Positions 1 through 9,061 of a stretch of DNA of 64,000 nucleotides are shown here, piece by piece (position 1 is the stretch's first letter; the number at the start of each line of letters is the position of its first letter). Source of the stretch: Pseudomonas sp. 7P_10.2_Bac1 (GTDB lineage: Bacteria > Pseudomonadota > Gammaproteobacteria > Pseudomonadales > Pseudomonadaceae); contig NZ_JANLNV010000088.1 of assembly GCF_025465935.1 (NCBI RefSeq), forward strand, positions 62,001 to 126,000. The letters run 5' to 3'. The notes under the pieces were generated by a model that worked only from the letters and a program-made list of their open reading frames with translations, did no database searches and was not told where the DNA came from. Both the position numbers and the translations under genes were made by a program.

Positions 1-1511
1 TCGATAATGCGAGTGGCCAGCGACGATACGAACTCACGGTCATGGCTGACGAAGATCAGCGTGCCCGGGTAGTTTTCCAGCGCCAGGTTCAGCGCCTCAA
101 TGGATTCCATGTCCAAGTGGTTGGTCGGTTCGTCCATCACCAGCACGTTCGGTTTTTGCAGAATCAACTTGCCGAATAGCATGCGACCTTGCTCACCACC
201 GGAGATCACTTTGACGGATTTGAGGATCTCGTCGTTCGAGAACAGCATGCGGCCCAAGGTGCCACGCACCATTTGCTCGCCTTGTGTCCACTGGCCCATC
301 CAGTCGAACAAGGTCATGTCATCTTCGAAGTCGTGCGCGTGGTCCTGGGCGTAGTAGCCCAACTCGGCAGCTTCAGTCCACTTCACCGAACCGGCATCGG
401 GGGTCAACTCATTGACCAGCGTACGCAGCAGGGTGGTCTTGCCAATACCGTTTGGACCAATGATCGCAACGCGCTCACCGGCTTCAACGGTAAAGCTGAA
501 GTCTTTGAACAGCGTCTTGCCGTCAAAACCTTTGGCCATATGCTCAACGGTGACTGCCTGACGGTGCAGCTTTTTAGTCTGCTCGAAGCGGATGAACGGG
601 CTGACCCGGCTGGACGGCTTGACTTCGGCCAGCTGGATCTTATCGATCTGCTTGGCACGCGAGGTCGCTTGCTTGGCTTTCGATGCGTTGGCCGAGAAAC
701 GGCTGACGAACGATTGCAACTCGCTGATCTGCGCTTTCTTCTTGGCGTTGTCCGACAGTAATTGCTCGCGTGATTGGGTCGCGGCAGTCATGTATTCATC
801 ATAGTTGCCTGGGAACAGGCGCAGTTCACCGTAGTCCAGGTCAGCCATGTGGGTGCAGACGCTGTTCAGGAAGTGCCGGTCGTGAGAAATGATGATCATC
901 AAGCTGTTGCGCTGAGTCAGAACGTTTTCCAGCCAGCGGATCGTGTTGATGTCCAGGTGGTTGGTGGGTTCGTCGAGCAGCAGTACTTCAGGGTCCGAGA
1001 ACAGGGCCTGGGCCAGCAACACACGCAGCTTCCAGCCTGGCGACACTTCACTCATCGGGCCGTTATGCTGTTCAATGCCGATCCCCAGCCCCAACAGCAG
1101 TTCGCCCGCGCGGGACTCGGCGGTATAACCGTCCATTTCTGCGAACTCGGTTTCCAGTTCGGCAACGGCCATACCGTCTTCTTCGGTCATTTCTGGCAGC
1201 GAATAGATACGGTCGCGTTCAGCCTTGACCTTCCAGAGCTCTTCGTGGCCCATGATCACCGTATCGATTACTGTGAACTCTTCGTAAGCGAACTGATCCT
1301 GGCGCAACTTACCCAGACGCACGTTCGGCTCCAGCATCACCTGGCCACCCGACGGCTCGAGATCACCGCCCAGGATTTTCATGAAAGTAGATTTGCCGCA
1401 ACCGTTGGCGCCGATCAGACCGTAGCGGTTACCTGCGCCGAATTTTACTGAAACGTTCTCGAATAGCGGCTTTGCGCCGAACTGCATCGTGATGTTAGCT
1501 GTGGAGATCAA
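1..1511 (-). CDS. ybiT: ABC-F family ATP-binding protein, YbiT-like (partial, 3' end outside window)
   Basis: Soluble tandem-ATPase protein of the ABC-F group, whose members act on the ribosome during translation rather than in transport. The translation shows the first Walker A (GANGCGKST), a degenerate signature (SEVSPGWK), Walker B with LLLDEPTNHLD and the H-loop ISHDRHF. A charged linker follows, then a second Walker A (GPNGIGKTT), a signature ISGGEQGR and a final SHDREF. Similarity to E. coli YbiT as remembered is strong along the whole length. Only about 20 C-terminal residues are missing beyond base 1. The TTG start at 1511 gives the usual N-terminus (ISTANITMQFG); an in-frame ATG at 1487 is the alternative. 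A degraded integrase ends 5 bases upstream of the TTG. Confidence 0.93.
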   Translation of the reverse strand, partial: MISTANITMQFGAKPLFENVSVKFGAGNRYGLIGANGCGKSTFMKILGGDLEPSGGQVMLEPNVRLGKLRQDQFAYEEFTVIDTVIMGHEELWKVKAERDRIYSLPEMTEEDGMAVAELETEFAEMDGYTAESRAGELLLGLGIGIEQHNGPMSEVSPGWKLRVLLAQALFSDPEVLLLDEPTNHLDINTIRWLENVLTQRNSLMIIISHDRHFLNSVCTHMADLDYGELRLFPGNYDEYMTAATQSREQLLSDNAKKKAQISELQSFVSRFSANASKAKQATSRAKQIDKIQLAEVKPSSRVSPFIRFEQTKKLHRQAVTVEHMAKGFDGKTLFKDFSFTVEAGERVAIIGPNGIGKTTLLRTLVNELTPDAGSVKWTEAAELGYYAQDHAHDFEDDMTLFDWMGQWTQGEQMVRGTLGRMLFSNDEILKSVKVISGGEQGRMLFGKLILQKPNVLVMDEPTNHLDMESIEALNLALENYPGTLIFVSHDREFVSSLATRII

Positions 1512-1516
1512 TTGCT

Positions 1517-1765
1517 TTACCTATCAATAGCTTGGAGTTCGCTGGTTTGAGCCGGTATCGATTTGATACCTATTTGGAGCTTTTCCAGCTGGCTCCAATC
1601 TGAGCTTGAGTTGATCCAGCGCGCATACGTAGACAGCAACAGTTGGGCGCTAAGACCAAGTTGCCGAGAAATAAATGCGGGGTTCATGCCAGACATGGCG
1701 CGCATTGTCGCATAGGTGTGACGACAGTTGTATGGCGGTTGCTGCCGTATGGCTGATCGGACAAT
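1517..1765 (-). pseudogene. Phage-type tyrosine recombinase (integrase), C-terminal remnant
   Basis: The reading frame ending with TAA at 1517-1519 carries PPYNCRHTYATM and then FISRQLG and YARWI. These are the C-terminal catalytic blocks of phage integrases: the RHTYAT box and the region around the nucleophilic tyrosine. The histidine normally following QLG is replaced (QLGLS). The N-terminal and core-binding domains are absent: upstream of about 1765 the frame runs into a G-rich non-homologous stretch. This looks like the leftover of an integrated element. It ends directly in front of the ybiT-like start. No tRNA gene or attachment repeat was seen next to it. Confidence 0.7.
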
Positions 1766-1810
1766 AAAGAATGGGGCGGGGGCGGGGTTGTGGGGGGTTA
1801 ACGAAGGAGC

Positions 1811-1833
1811 AAGCCCCGGCATTGCCGGGGCTT
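1811..1833 (-). terminator. Hairpin terminator after the outer-membrane protein gene
   Basis: Perfect 10-bp stem (AAGCCCCGGC paired with GCCGGGGCTT) with a 3-base loop, 12 bases past the stop of the beta-barrel gene on the minus strand. The tail is only moderately T-rich. Confidence 0.65.
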
Positions 1834-1844
1834 GGTCGATCAGG

Positions 1845-2591
1845 TCAGAACACCAGGCCGACCTTGACGCCAAACTCGTCACGCTTGAGTTTGGTGTTAT
1901 CGGCAATCGGCGTATGTTCGTCGAGTTTGTACTCGGTGCGGGTGTAGTAAACGCCCGCCTGGATCGGCAAGTCGCCTTGCTGGTTCATCAGCAGCGAAAC
2001 TTCTGCATAGGGGTTGGTGCGGTCTTTCATGTCCACGGTCTCGCTGCCAAAGTGTTGAACCTTGACGCGGGAGCGGCCGTCGAGGGTTTGGCGAGCACCT
2101 ACTTCGACGCGCAGGGTAGAGCTATCGAACTGGTGGTTGTAGCCCAGTGCGGCCTTGGCGAACGGAGACTTGTAGGTCAGCTTGGTGTCGAGATCGTTGA
2201 TCTCTGGCTCGAAACGGGTCCAGGTGTAACCGCCGCCGACGATAACGTCGACGAAGTTGCGCGCATCCAGCGCCGCACGCCAGCCAAGGTCGAGATCAGC
2301 TTGGGCTTCCTTGAGTTTGTTGCCATCTTTCTTGCTGTATTTGGCTTCACCGCCAATCTGGTAAACGAAACCGGATTCGGCAGTCATTTTGTTGCCATAG
2401 GTGGCGAATATGCCGCCTTGACCCATGTGTTCCTTGTCGGACCTGCTACCGCCTTCAAATTTGAAGTCTGTGTAGGAGCCCAGCAGGCCGACGTTAAATA
2501 CGGGATCGGTGCTGGGGGCGGCCATCACTGCCAGCGGTGCGCTGAAAAGGGCCAGCGCGCAGGAGTGACGTAGCAGTTTTGTCTTGAACAT
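1845..2591 (-). CDS. Predicted outer-membrane beta-barrel protein (porin-like), function unknown
   Basis: 248-residue exported protein. Residues 1-24 form a signal peptide (basic start, hydrophobic core, cleavage near MA-AP). The mature part is built from alternating polar and hydrophobic short strands with many aromatic residues. It ends in VGLVF, the terminal phenylalanine expected for outer-membrane barrels inserted by Bam. The ATG at 2591 was chosen because GGAG lies well placed before it and the signal peptide starts there; the open frame continues to 2729 but without leader character. It sits alone, with a hairpin terminator after it, between the integrase remnant and the fimbrial operon. 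I do not recognise a specific family; small autotransporter-like or OmpW-like barrels are possible. Confidence 0.7.
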   Translation of the reverse strand: MFKTKLLRHSCALALFSAPLAVMAAPSTDPVFNVGLLGSYTDFKFEGGSRSDKEHMGQGGIFATYGNKMTAESGFVYQIGGEAKYSKKDGNKLKEAQADLDLGWRAALDARNFVDVIVGGGYTWTRFEPEINDLDTKLTYKSPFAKAALGYNHQFDSSTLRVEVGARQTLDGRSRVKVQHFGSETVDMKDRTNPYAEVSLLMNQQGDLPIQAGVYYTRTEYKLDEHTPIADNTKLKRDEFGVKVGLVF

Positions 2592-2816
2592 TGGTGGGAG
2601 TCTCCATGACTTAGAAAAATATCGAACGAGGTTTACGATACGAAGCTTGTAAGAAAAGTTCAAAAAAAAACAAAGAATAAGGCTGCCCCGCCCGATATAC
2701 GGGTGGGTTGCTACCATCGTGCCCAGCAAAATCTCCGACTTGAGTGTGATGCGCCCCAGTCATTTAAGGACTTTGAGACGAGAGAGTGCGCATCAATACC
2801 AAGGGTTCCAGGGGTG

Positions 2817-3833
2817 TCATTTATAAGTGATAGTGAATGTCGCGCTAGCCTTCACGCTGCCAATGCCGACAGTGGAGGCCGTTTGAAAATAGCGGGCTTG
2901 AAGCGGGATATTGAAAAGTCCTTCGCTGGTGGGGGAGTCAACTTCAAAGGGTGTCTTTAGTACAATCGGCTTGTTTTTATAAAGTACTTGTATGCCAACA
3001 CCGGATGCTGCGTCATCACCCTGATCGGTTGCCAAGACGCCATTTTTAAAGTCAAACGTAGTGCCGCCTATTTCCAGATTGATATTGGCGTCGGAGTTGC
3101 ACGTCAATGGAATGGAAAATTGTGCGGTTCGGCTGTCATCGGGGGAGGAGCCGTAGCCTTTGAATTCCGAGGGTTTTACGATGCCCAATGGCACACTGAT
3201 CGTCGGGCTATTGACAGTACAAGCCACGGTATATACCGAAAAAGGTCCCATGTTCACTATGGATTCCGGGTTGATCCAGTCTGTTTGGTTGACTCGCAGT
3301 AAAACTGAGGCAACTTGTCGACCAGTCACTGTGCCTATGCCAGTGTTTTGTTCGGTCTTGTAAAACTGAATCGCCAGGTTTTCTGTTACCGGCTGATTGA
3401 ACAAGCCGTTGACTGAACATAAACGGCGAGCGTTTTCTATACCAATATCTGTCGCTCTGCGGGTAACATACAGCAGGCCTAAGTTGCCGCAGGCGTATCC
3501 CCCAATGGCATAGCCAACGCCGGCAATATTAGTCTTGAAAATACTTCTGTCATCGATAAGTTGGCTGTAATCACCCACGCCTTTTACCGCCACTTCCTGA
3601 TAACTGATGCTCGGGCTCGGATTGGTGGTGCAAGTAAATGCCTGAATATTATTGATATAGATGGGGTTGCCGATAGGCGCGCCCACAGGCAAGTCACGCT
3701 CAATGGTCATGGAGGGCGGCGTAAATAAAGTTGCCGGTGTTTTTGTAGTGCAGGTATAGGCCAGGGCCTGTGTGCATACCAGTGAAGTCAATAAAACGAC
3801 ACAGTAGGGGCTAAGTGTTTTTATGGAATTCAT
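2817..3833 (-). CDS. Fimbrial tip adhesin / minor subunit (two-domain)
   Basis: 338 residues, with a Sec signal peptide (about 1-25, cleaved after ALA). The C-terminal half (from about residue 195) reads as a FimA/FimH pilin domain: CTVN near its start, a second cysteine (TCNSD), and the end motif ASATFTITYK with the penultimate tyrosine used for donor-strand recognition. The N-terminal half carries extra cysteines and no pilin pattern, as expected for a receptor-binding lectin domain. It is last in the operon, 9 bases after the usher, the usual place for the tip adhesin. The ligand cannot be predicted. Base composition is AT-rich compared with the flanking core genes. Confidence 0.8.
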   Translation of the reverse strand: MNSIKTLSPYCVVLLTSLVCTQALAYTCTTKTPATLFTPPSMTIERDLPVGAPIGNPIYINNIQAFTCTTNPSPSISYQEVAVKGVGDYSQLIDDRSIFKTNIAGVGYAIGGYACGNLGLLYVTRRATDIGIENARRLCSVNGLFNQPVTENLAIQFYKTEQNTGIGTVTGRQVASVLLRVNQTDWINPESIVNMGPFSVYTVACTVNSPTISVPLGIVKPSEFKGYGSSPDDSRTAQFSIPLTCNSDANINLEIGGTTFDFKNGVLATDQGDDAASGVGIQVLYKNKPIVLKTPFEVDSPTSEGLFNIPLQARYFQTASTVGIGSVKASATFTITYK

Positions 3834-3842
3834 AAATACCTC

Positions 3843-6389
3843 TTATTGACAGTATGCCGTGACGAGTTTTACACGGTCTTTATTGTTCTGGGTATCAAAA
3901 CTGGCGTCACACTTACCGCTGCTCCAGATGACATTAATCTGACCCTTCTGTGGAGCACCACTTAAATAGACTTGTTGATGAGCATCCACAATGCCGGAAG
4001 ATATCGAATTGCCGTTTTCGATGATCTGGGCTGTTGCGCCAAATGGAATGAGTGTTTGAGTTTTTAGCGTGATCAGCATTTTCGCTCCCACCTTAGTCTG
4101 GAAGTCGGCCAGTACCAAGGCTCCCTCTGTCGGTACGACGGTGCTCGTTGTGTTCAAGATATCGACATTGTTGGGCAGCGATGCTGTATCCAGTTGCAGG
4201 GTGTTTCTTTGATAAGGGGAGACATAAGGAACAACGGCATAGCCACCGCTGTCGGTGTAGATGCCGACGTTATTGGAGACCTTGATATTTTCGGCTTTGT
4301 CTGCCTTTACCAGCGCCAGAGTATCTCCCAGCGGTTGGGATACCGTTAAACCGTAAGGGTGCACAACAATGCCCCCCGAAGCACCATAATTGAGTTGCTG
4401 TGAGTCAGTGGTGTAGTTATAGCCCGCCTGGTATTGACCAAATTTGGCTCTATAGTCTACAGATGCACTGCCTGCTACGTCATGATCCTGGCTGTCATAA
4501 CGCTGCTGTACGTTATAGCTCAACTGTTTGTCAGCTAAAGCATTTCCTGAAACCCCAACAGAGGCCATGGAATCGCCGTGATTGTTGTTGCTGGCGGAAA
4601 AATTAACCCAACTGTTCGATAACAGTCGATCGAAAGGGATTTGCAAGGACAGCGACACAATTTTGTCTTTGTTGTTATTGTAGAGCGATGAAGATTCTGA
4701 GTAGTTTAAAAAATAGCTGGCCGAACGAAAACTGCCGTTGTAGCCAATGTTGATGTTTTTCTCATTGCCCGATACTCCCCAATATGACTGCTGATAGGCA
4801 GACACATACAGGCTGCCATAACCCCCCAGGGTTTGACTGATTTCAAGTTGTGATTTGCTGCGTTTGTTGAACTGGTCACGCCATTGATAAAACTTTCTGA
4901 GATCTTCCTCAGTGTCGGCAGGCGCTTCATGGCCATACGCTGAAGGGTGGTTGGAGTAGTAGCCGTTGGCTTCATTAAAGTCGTAATACCCAGACGTTGA
5001 ATAACGATACCCCGAGAGCGCCAAGGAGGTTCCGCTGGCCAGGAAGTCTTTGGAGTATTGGAAACGGAAGGACCCACCGTTTTTGGTTTTATCTGGCAAC
5101 TCAGTCTTGGCAAACGTTGAATCGAGTGAAATGGAGCCTAAATCGCCGATTCCTTTTCCTATACCGACACTAAGTGCACTGTATTTATCGGAATAGATAT
5201 TGCCGCCATACAGGGTTGTGGCATGCGGCAAGCCATAAAGCCCGGTGATTTGAGAAAATGACGGGTTTTTATCGTTGCTACCCGCCGAAGAGCGATAACG
5301 ACCAACCGCCAGAGAATATTTTAGCCGGCCCTCACGCTGCATAACCGGCACTGCAGAAAATGCTTGGGTAAAGGTGCGAATTTCTCCATTGGCTTCCTTT
5401 ATCGAGACGTGTAGTTCGCCGCTGGCGGAGGTGGGGTAGAGGTCATCAATTAAAAATGGGCCAGGAGGTACATAGGACTGATAAATGGTATTACCGCCCT
5501 GGCGAATGGTGATCTGCGCGTTAGTCTGTGCGATGCCCCGAATCACGGGAGCAAAGCCCCGTAAGCTCTGCGGCATCATGGCGTCGGAAGAGTAGAGTTG
5601 AGCCCCCCTGAAGGCAAAGCTGTCAAACACTTCAGAGGGTGTATAGCTTTCTCCCAGTGTGAGTTGAGACTTCAATGAGGTCACATCACGCTGAACATAA
5701 GTCGTCAGGCTCCGCCAACTGTTGTGATCTTCTGTGGATGACCATGCTGAGTAATTTCTGAGGCGCCATTCGTTAAAATTGACCCCGCTGCGTACATTCA
5801 AGTAGTGGTTCTGGTTGTCACCGGAGCCGTGCTTTATCCAGCTGTTTGAGCCTGAATAGTTGTAGTTGATGATGGCCGAGTTAATCCCATGGTTCCATTC
5901 ACTTGAGGGCACTTCACCGCGAGGAGCTTTCTTGATATAGATTTGCGGGATGCTCAAGTTCAGTTTTTGCTGGGCAAAATCATAAACAAAGGAGCTGTCA
6001 GGCAGATAAGCACTTATGGATTCTTTCATGACCCCATTGTGCATCTGCATGAACGCTGTTGTCGCTTCAGGAAAGACGCCCCAGTTGACCAGATCTTCTT
6101 TGCTGATTTGAGGATGCAATGTGTCATCTTTCGCGGTGAAAACAATATTTCGAGTCTCCACTAACGAGCCGTTTAAATAAATATACGTGTGATAAGTGCC
6201 TGGTGGTTGAGCGCCTGTGCGTGTCAGTGAGCTCAGGTCTATGCTGTTGTGTTGGCCGGGTATACGATCAATTGCATTCGGTTCAAAGTAATCTTCAGAG
6301 ATTACTGAGGCTGAATAGCCTGACAGAATCAGTAAAATCAGCACGTCATAGGAACGCGCTGTTCCACGAGTAAAGGAATTGTCAATCAT
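3843..6389 (-). CDS. Outer-membrane usher protein of a chaperone-usher pilus
   Basis: 848 residues, the standard size of FimD/PapC ushers. It forms the 24-strand pore that receives chaperone-subunit complexes and secretes the growing fibre. Visible hallmarks: a hydrophobic leader in the first 30 residues, the N-terminal chaperone-binding domain (SLTRTGAQPPGTYHTYIYLNG), the barrel with GFAPVIRGIAQTNAQ and PPGPFLIDDLYPT typical of the family, and the C-terminal plug-like domains ending with a cysteine pair (GKCDAS ... TAYCQ). It follows the chaperone by 22 bases and precedes the adhesin by 9, so the three are cotranscribed. No frameshift is seen. Confidence 0.95.
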   Translation of the reverse strand: MIDNSFTRGTARSYDVLILLILSGYSASVISEDYFEPNAIDRIPGQHNSIDLSSLTRTGAQPPGTYHTYIYLNGSLVETRNIVFTAKDDTLHPQISKEDLVNWGVFPEATTAFMQMHNGVMKESISAYLPDSSFVYDFAQQKLNLSIPQIYIKKAPRGEVPSSEWNHGINSAIINYNYSGSNSWIKHGSGDNQNHYLNVRSGVNFNEWRLRNYSAWSSTEDHNSWRSLTTYVQRDVTSLKSQLTLGESYTPSEVFDSFAFRGAQLYSSDAMMPQSLRGFAPVIRGIAQTNAQITIRQGGNTIYQSYVPPGPFLIDDLYPTSASGELHVSIKEANGEIRTFTQAFSAVPVMQREGRLKYSLAVGRYRSSAGSNDKNPSFSQITGLYGLPHATTLYGGNIYSDKYSALSVGIGKGIGDLGSISLDSTFAKTELPDKTKNGGSFRFQYSKDFLASGTSLALSGYRYSTSGYYDFNEANGYYSNHPSAYGHEAPADTEEDLRKFYQWRDQFNKRSKSQLEISQTLGGYGSLYVSAYQQSYWGVSGNEKNINIGYNGSFRSASYFLNYSESSSLYNNNKDKIVSLSLQIPFDRLLSNSWVNFSASNNNHGDSMASVGVSGNALADKQLSYNVQQRYDSQDHDVAGSASVDYRAKFGQYQAGYNYTTDSQQLNYGASGGIVVHPYGLTVSQPLGDTLALVKADKAENIKVSNNVGIYTDSGGYAVVPYVSPYQRNTLQLDTASLPNNVDILNTTSTVVPTEGALVLADFQTKVGAKMLITLKTQTLIPFGATAQIIENGNSISSGIVDAHQQVYLSGAPQKGQINVIWSSGKCDASFDTQNNKDRVKLVTAYCQ

Positions 6390-6411
6390 GAAGAACCCAA
6401 GCTAAATGGAG

Positions 6412-7113
6412 TTATTTAAAATTTGCTAGCTTCATCTCATTGGAAACGCCACCAAAATCATTGATGGACTGCCAAGAGATATTTTGGGTTTCTTTATATT
6501 CACCCGGCAGGATGACTTCTGCATGGGGAGGGATCATCGGTGGTTCAGGAACTTTTTTGTTGTCCAGCAAGAGTGTGGCCAAGGTGATGTAATACGGCGA
6601 GGGATTGATGATGTGTAGACGCCCTGCATCAAATTTAAATTTCAAGCCCTGATAAGCAGTCGCAGGATCACCTTTGATGGACGTTGGACGGAAAAACAAT
6701 TTCATGACACTTTTGACATTAATGGTCAGCGTGTTTATCTCGTCAGGATTAGTCGATGGAATGGATTTAATACTTAGCCAATACAGAGACTCCTTGTCGT
6801 CTGGCAATGGTTTTCCAGTGTATACAATGCGCACTGAGTTTGTTGATGTTGGCTCGAGCCGAAAGAGCGGCGGGGTCATGACAAATACCTGGTCATCATG
6901 ATCGTTGATGTCAGGTTTCTTTGCCGCCCACGCCTGAATGAGATAAGCCCGATTGTCTGGGTTTTTTATATCCAGTGCTACCTGATTTGATGCTTGCGGG
7001 TAGATAACCCTGGTTCCCTGGATTTCAACACCTGAATAGACTTGCCCTGATGTAAAGAAACTAACCGCGGCGATTAGCCCAGCTAATAATTTGATCCCTT
7101 GCGCGCCTTTCAC
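6412..7113 (-). CDS. Periplasmic fimbrial chaperone (PapD/FimC-like)
   Basis: 233 residues with an N-terminal signal peptide (cleaved near VYS). Two immunoglobulin-like domains can be recognised. Domain 1 has GTRVIYPQ, the PPLFRLEP stretch and the SLYWLSIKSIP motif conserved in PapD-like chaperones. Domain 2 ends near NDFGG. The protein folds pilus subunits in the periplasm by donating its G1 strand and delivers them to the usher. It is second in the operon, 115 bases after the pilin gene with a hairpin in the gap. Confidence 0.93.
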   Translation of the reverse strand: MKGAQGIKLLAGLIAAVSFFTSGQVYSGVEIQGTRVIYPQASNQVALDIKNPDNRAYLIQAWAAKKPDINDHDDQVFVMTPPLFRLEPTSTNSVRIVYTGKPLPDDKESLYWLSIKSIPSTNPDEINTLTINVKSVMKLFFRPTSIKGDPATAYQGLKFKFDAGRLHIINPSPYYITLATLLLDNKKVPEPPMIPPHAEVILPGEYKETQNISWQSINDFGGVSNEMKLANFK

Positions 7114-7168
7114 ACGTGCTCCTTGGTTATTAGTGTTTTTGCAGATTAAAGTTCGATAGCTGTGTGCT

Positions 7169-7209
7169 GATAATCGACACTTTGCCTGCTCGGCAAAATG
7201 CCGATTATC
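7169..7209 (-). promoter_or_regulatory. Nested hairpin in the pilin-chaperone gap (attenuator or RNA-stabilising element)
   Basis: Outer arms GATAATCG (7169-7176) and CGATTATC (7202-7209) are perfect complements and enclose a second hairpin (TTTGCC, loop TGCTC, GGCAAA). It lies 20 bases after the pilin stop. There is no T-run on the minus strand, so it is more likely a partial terminator or an RNA-end stabiliser that keeps pilin mRNA above chaperone/usher mRNA, an arrangement known from other pilus operons. Confidence 0.55.
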
Positions 7210-7228
7210 GATAGGCTAAACAGGTGTG

Positions 7229-7765
7229 TTAGTTGTAGACAACCGTAAACGTGGCTGTTGCATTGGCTGAGCCCGGTCCTGCAGCTCCGCCGACTGCCAT
7301 ATATTTGGCGTAGTAGGTAAATGTGTACTCAGTGTTGGTGGTCGCCGCTGCATCTGAAATTACATAGTCTTTTGAGGCTTCTCCAATAGGGACCAAAGTA
7401 AGATTGTCGCGGTCAAAAATAGCAACGCCTACATTGGTTGCTGTCTGACCAGGATTAACAGCCAGAATCCTTGGATCGGCTTCGTTGACATTTCCATCGA
7501 AGCGAATATGACCGGTGAGTCCGGCTGGACAATCTTCTAGATCAATTGTGAATAGTTTTGCTGCCGCGGTCACACCCTCGGCTGCTAATGCACTTTGGTT
7601 GACTGTGCCCAATGTAACAGTCTGATTGTTTGAGTCTTTATTAACGGTGCACGCGGTGGCCGTTATGTTTCCTGTGAAATTGATTATTCCATCTGCGGCG
7701 TAGCTGTTCAGGCTGACAGCAGAAGATGAAAGGATCAGGCACGCCAAAGCTTTTCTTTTGAACAT
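7229..7765 (-). CDS. Major fimbrial subunit (type 1-like pilin)
   Basis: 178 residues from the ATG at 7765, which has GAGG at good spacing; the longer open frame to 7861 is not supported. Signal peptide to about residue 23 (SYA-ADG). The mature pilin has the standard disulfide cysteines (about C39 and C79), the starting motif GIINFTGNI, and the C-terminal beta-zipper ending in ATFTVVYN with penultimate tyrosine. It should polymerise by donor-strand exchange through the usher encoded downstream. First gene of the operon, so its promoter lies in the AT-rich region above 7765. No fimbrial regulator or recombinase gene is adjacent. Confidence 0.92.
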   Translation of the reverse strand: MFKRKALACLILSSSAVSLNSYAADGIINFTGNITATACTVNKDSNNQTVTLGTVNQSALAAEGVTAAAKLFTIDLEDCPAGLTGHIRFDGNVNEADPRILAVNPGQTATNVGVAIFDRDNLTLVPIGEASKDYVISDAAATTNTEYTFTYYAKYMAVGGAAGPGSANATATFTVVYN

Positions 7766-8344
7766 ACAATGCCTCGGTAATAAAAGGATAATAACCGTGT
7801 GGGCGTTGTGGGTAGGCTTAGCTGATGTGGAATGCATGGTATGAATAATAATCACCAACACGTTCAGTTAAGCGCACAACTCCCTGTTAGTGCACTTACT
7901 GTTAGATGCTCACTGGTTCAGCTTATTTTAAAAAGCCGAGCGCAAACCTGTCAGACCCTTTTCATGATCAGGACGATAACGTTAGTGAGTTTTTTTCAAG
8001 CCTTTTTAATGCGCAGATACCAGCAGTTTTATGAAAGAATTACTGTAATTATTAAAAGACCTTCCAATGTTCTGCCAGATCTTTAAGGCTGTGCATGGTC
8101 GTAAAGACAGTGCACGTGCAACACTAGATTAGCTTTCGAAAAAATCCAGTAAAAACTTAAAAAAGTTGGGATTAGAGGACGTTGTTTTTGATGTAACGTA
8201 AATAGCCAAAAAATCGAGTTGGCGTGCTGCAAAAAAAAATCGGCTAATTGATGTTAAATAGCTATCATTCTGGCGGTGGCAGGCGATCACCAAACCCCTC
8301 AAGCCCGGATCAGGGTATGGCAATGAATACACATGACCTGTAGG

Positions 8345-8413
8345 GCTTAAGGTGCTTTAAGCTTCTGACAGATTTGGAGAGGTGGGGACTCCGCCCCATC
8401 AGACAGCTGTCAG
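8345..8413. other. Structured intergenic element with consecutive and nested stems
   Basis: GCTTAA (8345-8350) pairs with TTAAGC (8357-8362). CTGACAG (8365-8371) pairs with CTGTCAG (8407-8413) and encloses TGGGG/CCCCA (8383-8387 with 8394-8398). An alternative local palindrome GACAGCTGTC (8402-8411) competes with the outer stem. There is no T-run after it. It could be part of a small RNA, a leader or a decayed mobile-element end; I do not recognise a family. Confidence 0.3.
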
Positions 8414-8654
8414 CCCCCCCGACACGCTCTAATTGCGAGGGAGTATGACGAATTGGCCATCAGCAGTTATCGATAGATACGAATTTTCTGCCAGGTAATC
8501 TTGCTGTGAAAGGTGCCTGTGTCGTTTCGCAAGGCGTACCGCGTGGCCCGGTAAGCAGCCGTGAATCTGGAACATTGCAGACCGCGGATCTTGCGATAGG
8601 CCCACAACCAACCCCGTTTGCTTTTAGTCTCCATACCTTCAGCCTCGCACAAGG

Positions 8655-8674
8655 AGCCTCTTTTTTTAGAGGCT
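8655..8674. other. Hairpin AGCCTCT/AGAGGCT with T-rich loop
   Basis: Seven-base perfect stem (8655-8661 with 8668-8674) around a loop of six T. It has no U-tail on either side and no gene ending at it, so its role is open. Confidence 0.3.
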
Positions 8675-9061
8675 AGCGTTAAAAAATTACACTTGCTGGC
8701 GCACGAATAAATCGATTGAAGTTATTTCAAAATGGTAGGTATGAACGGTGTTATCAAGGCTTTGACTCTATCAAGGCTAACGACTGATAACGCTTATGTC
8801 GTTGTACTCAACTCTGCTAAAGATAGTCAATACAACCTGGCTTGCATCTTCAGAGGGGAGGGCGCTGGTCGCCGAGTGCTTTGAATCTTAGGGATACCGA
8901 TTGGTGCAATCGCGATAGGTTTGGGTTCATTGCCTGTCACGATAATCTGCGGGTTTGCGGGCGATTTTAGTGCCAGTGCCAGAGGGTGCGCGCAAGAGTA
9001 GTTGGACTCGAGGGGATTAACCGACGTTAGATTTTGTCGGAGCTTTTTTCGCCGTATATGG

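Larger units (their letters stand above)
7766..9061. other. Gene-poor region upstream of the fimbrial operon
   Basis: About 1.3 kb with no convincing gene. The part next to the pilin (7766-8100) is AT-rich and should hold the operon promoter. Two hairpin regions are described separately (8345-8413 and 8655-8674). Short open frames around 8129-8332, 8429-8652 and 8827-9108 on the minus strand have no good ribosome site, no recognised motif and odd composition. They may be decayed genes or noise. Confidence 0.6.
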
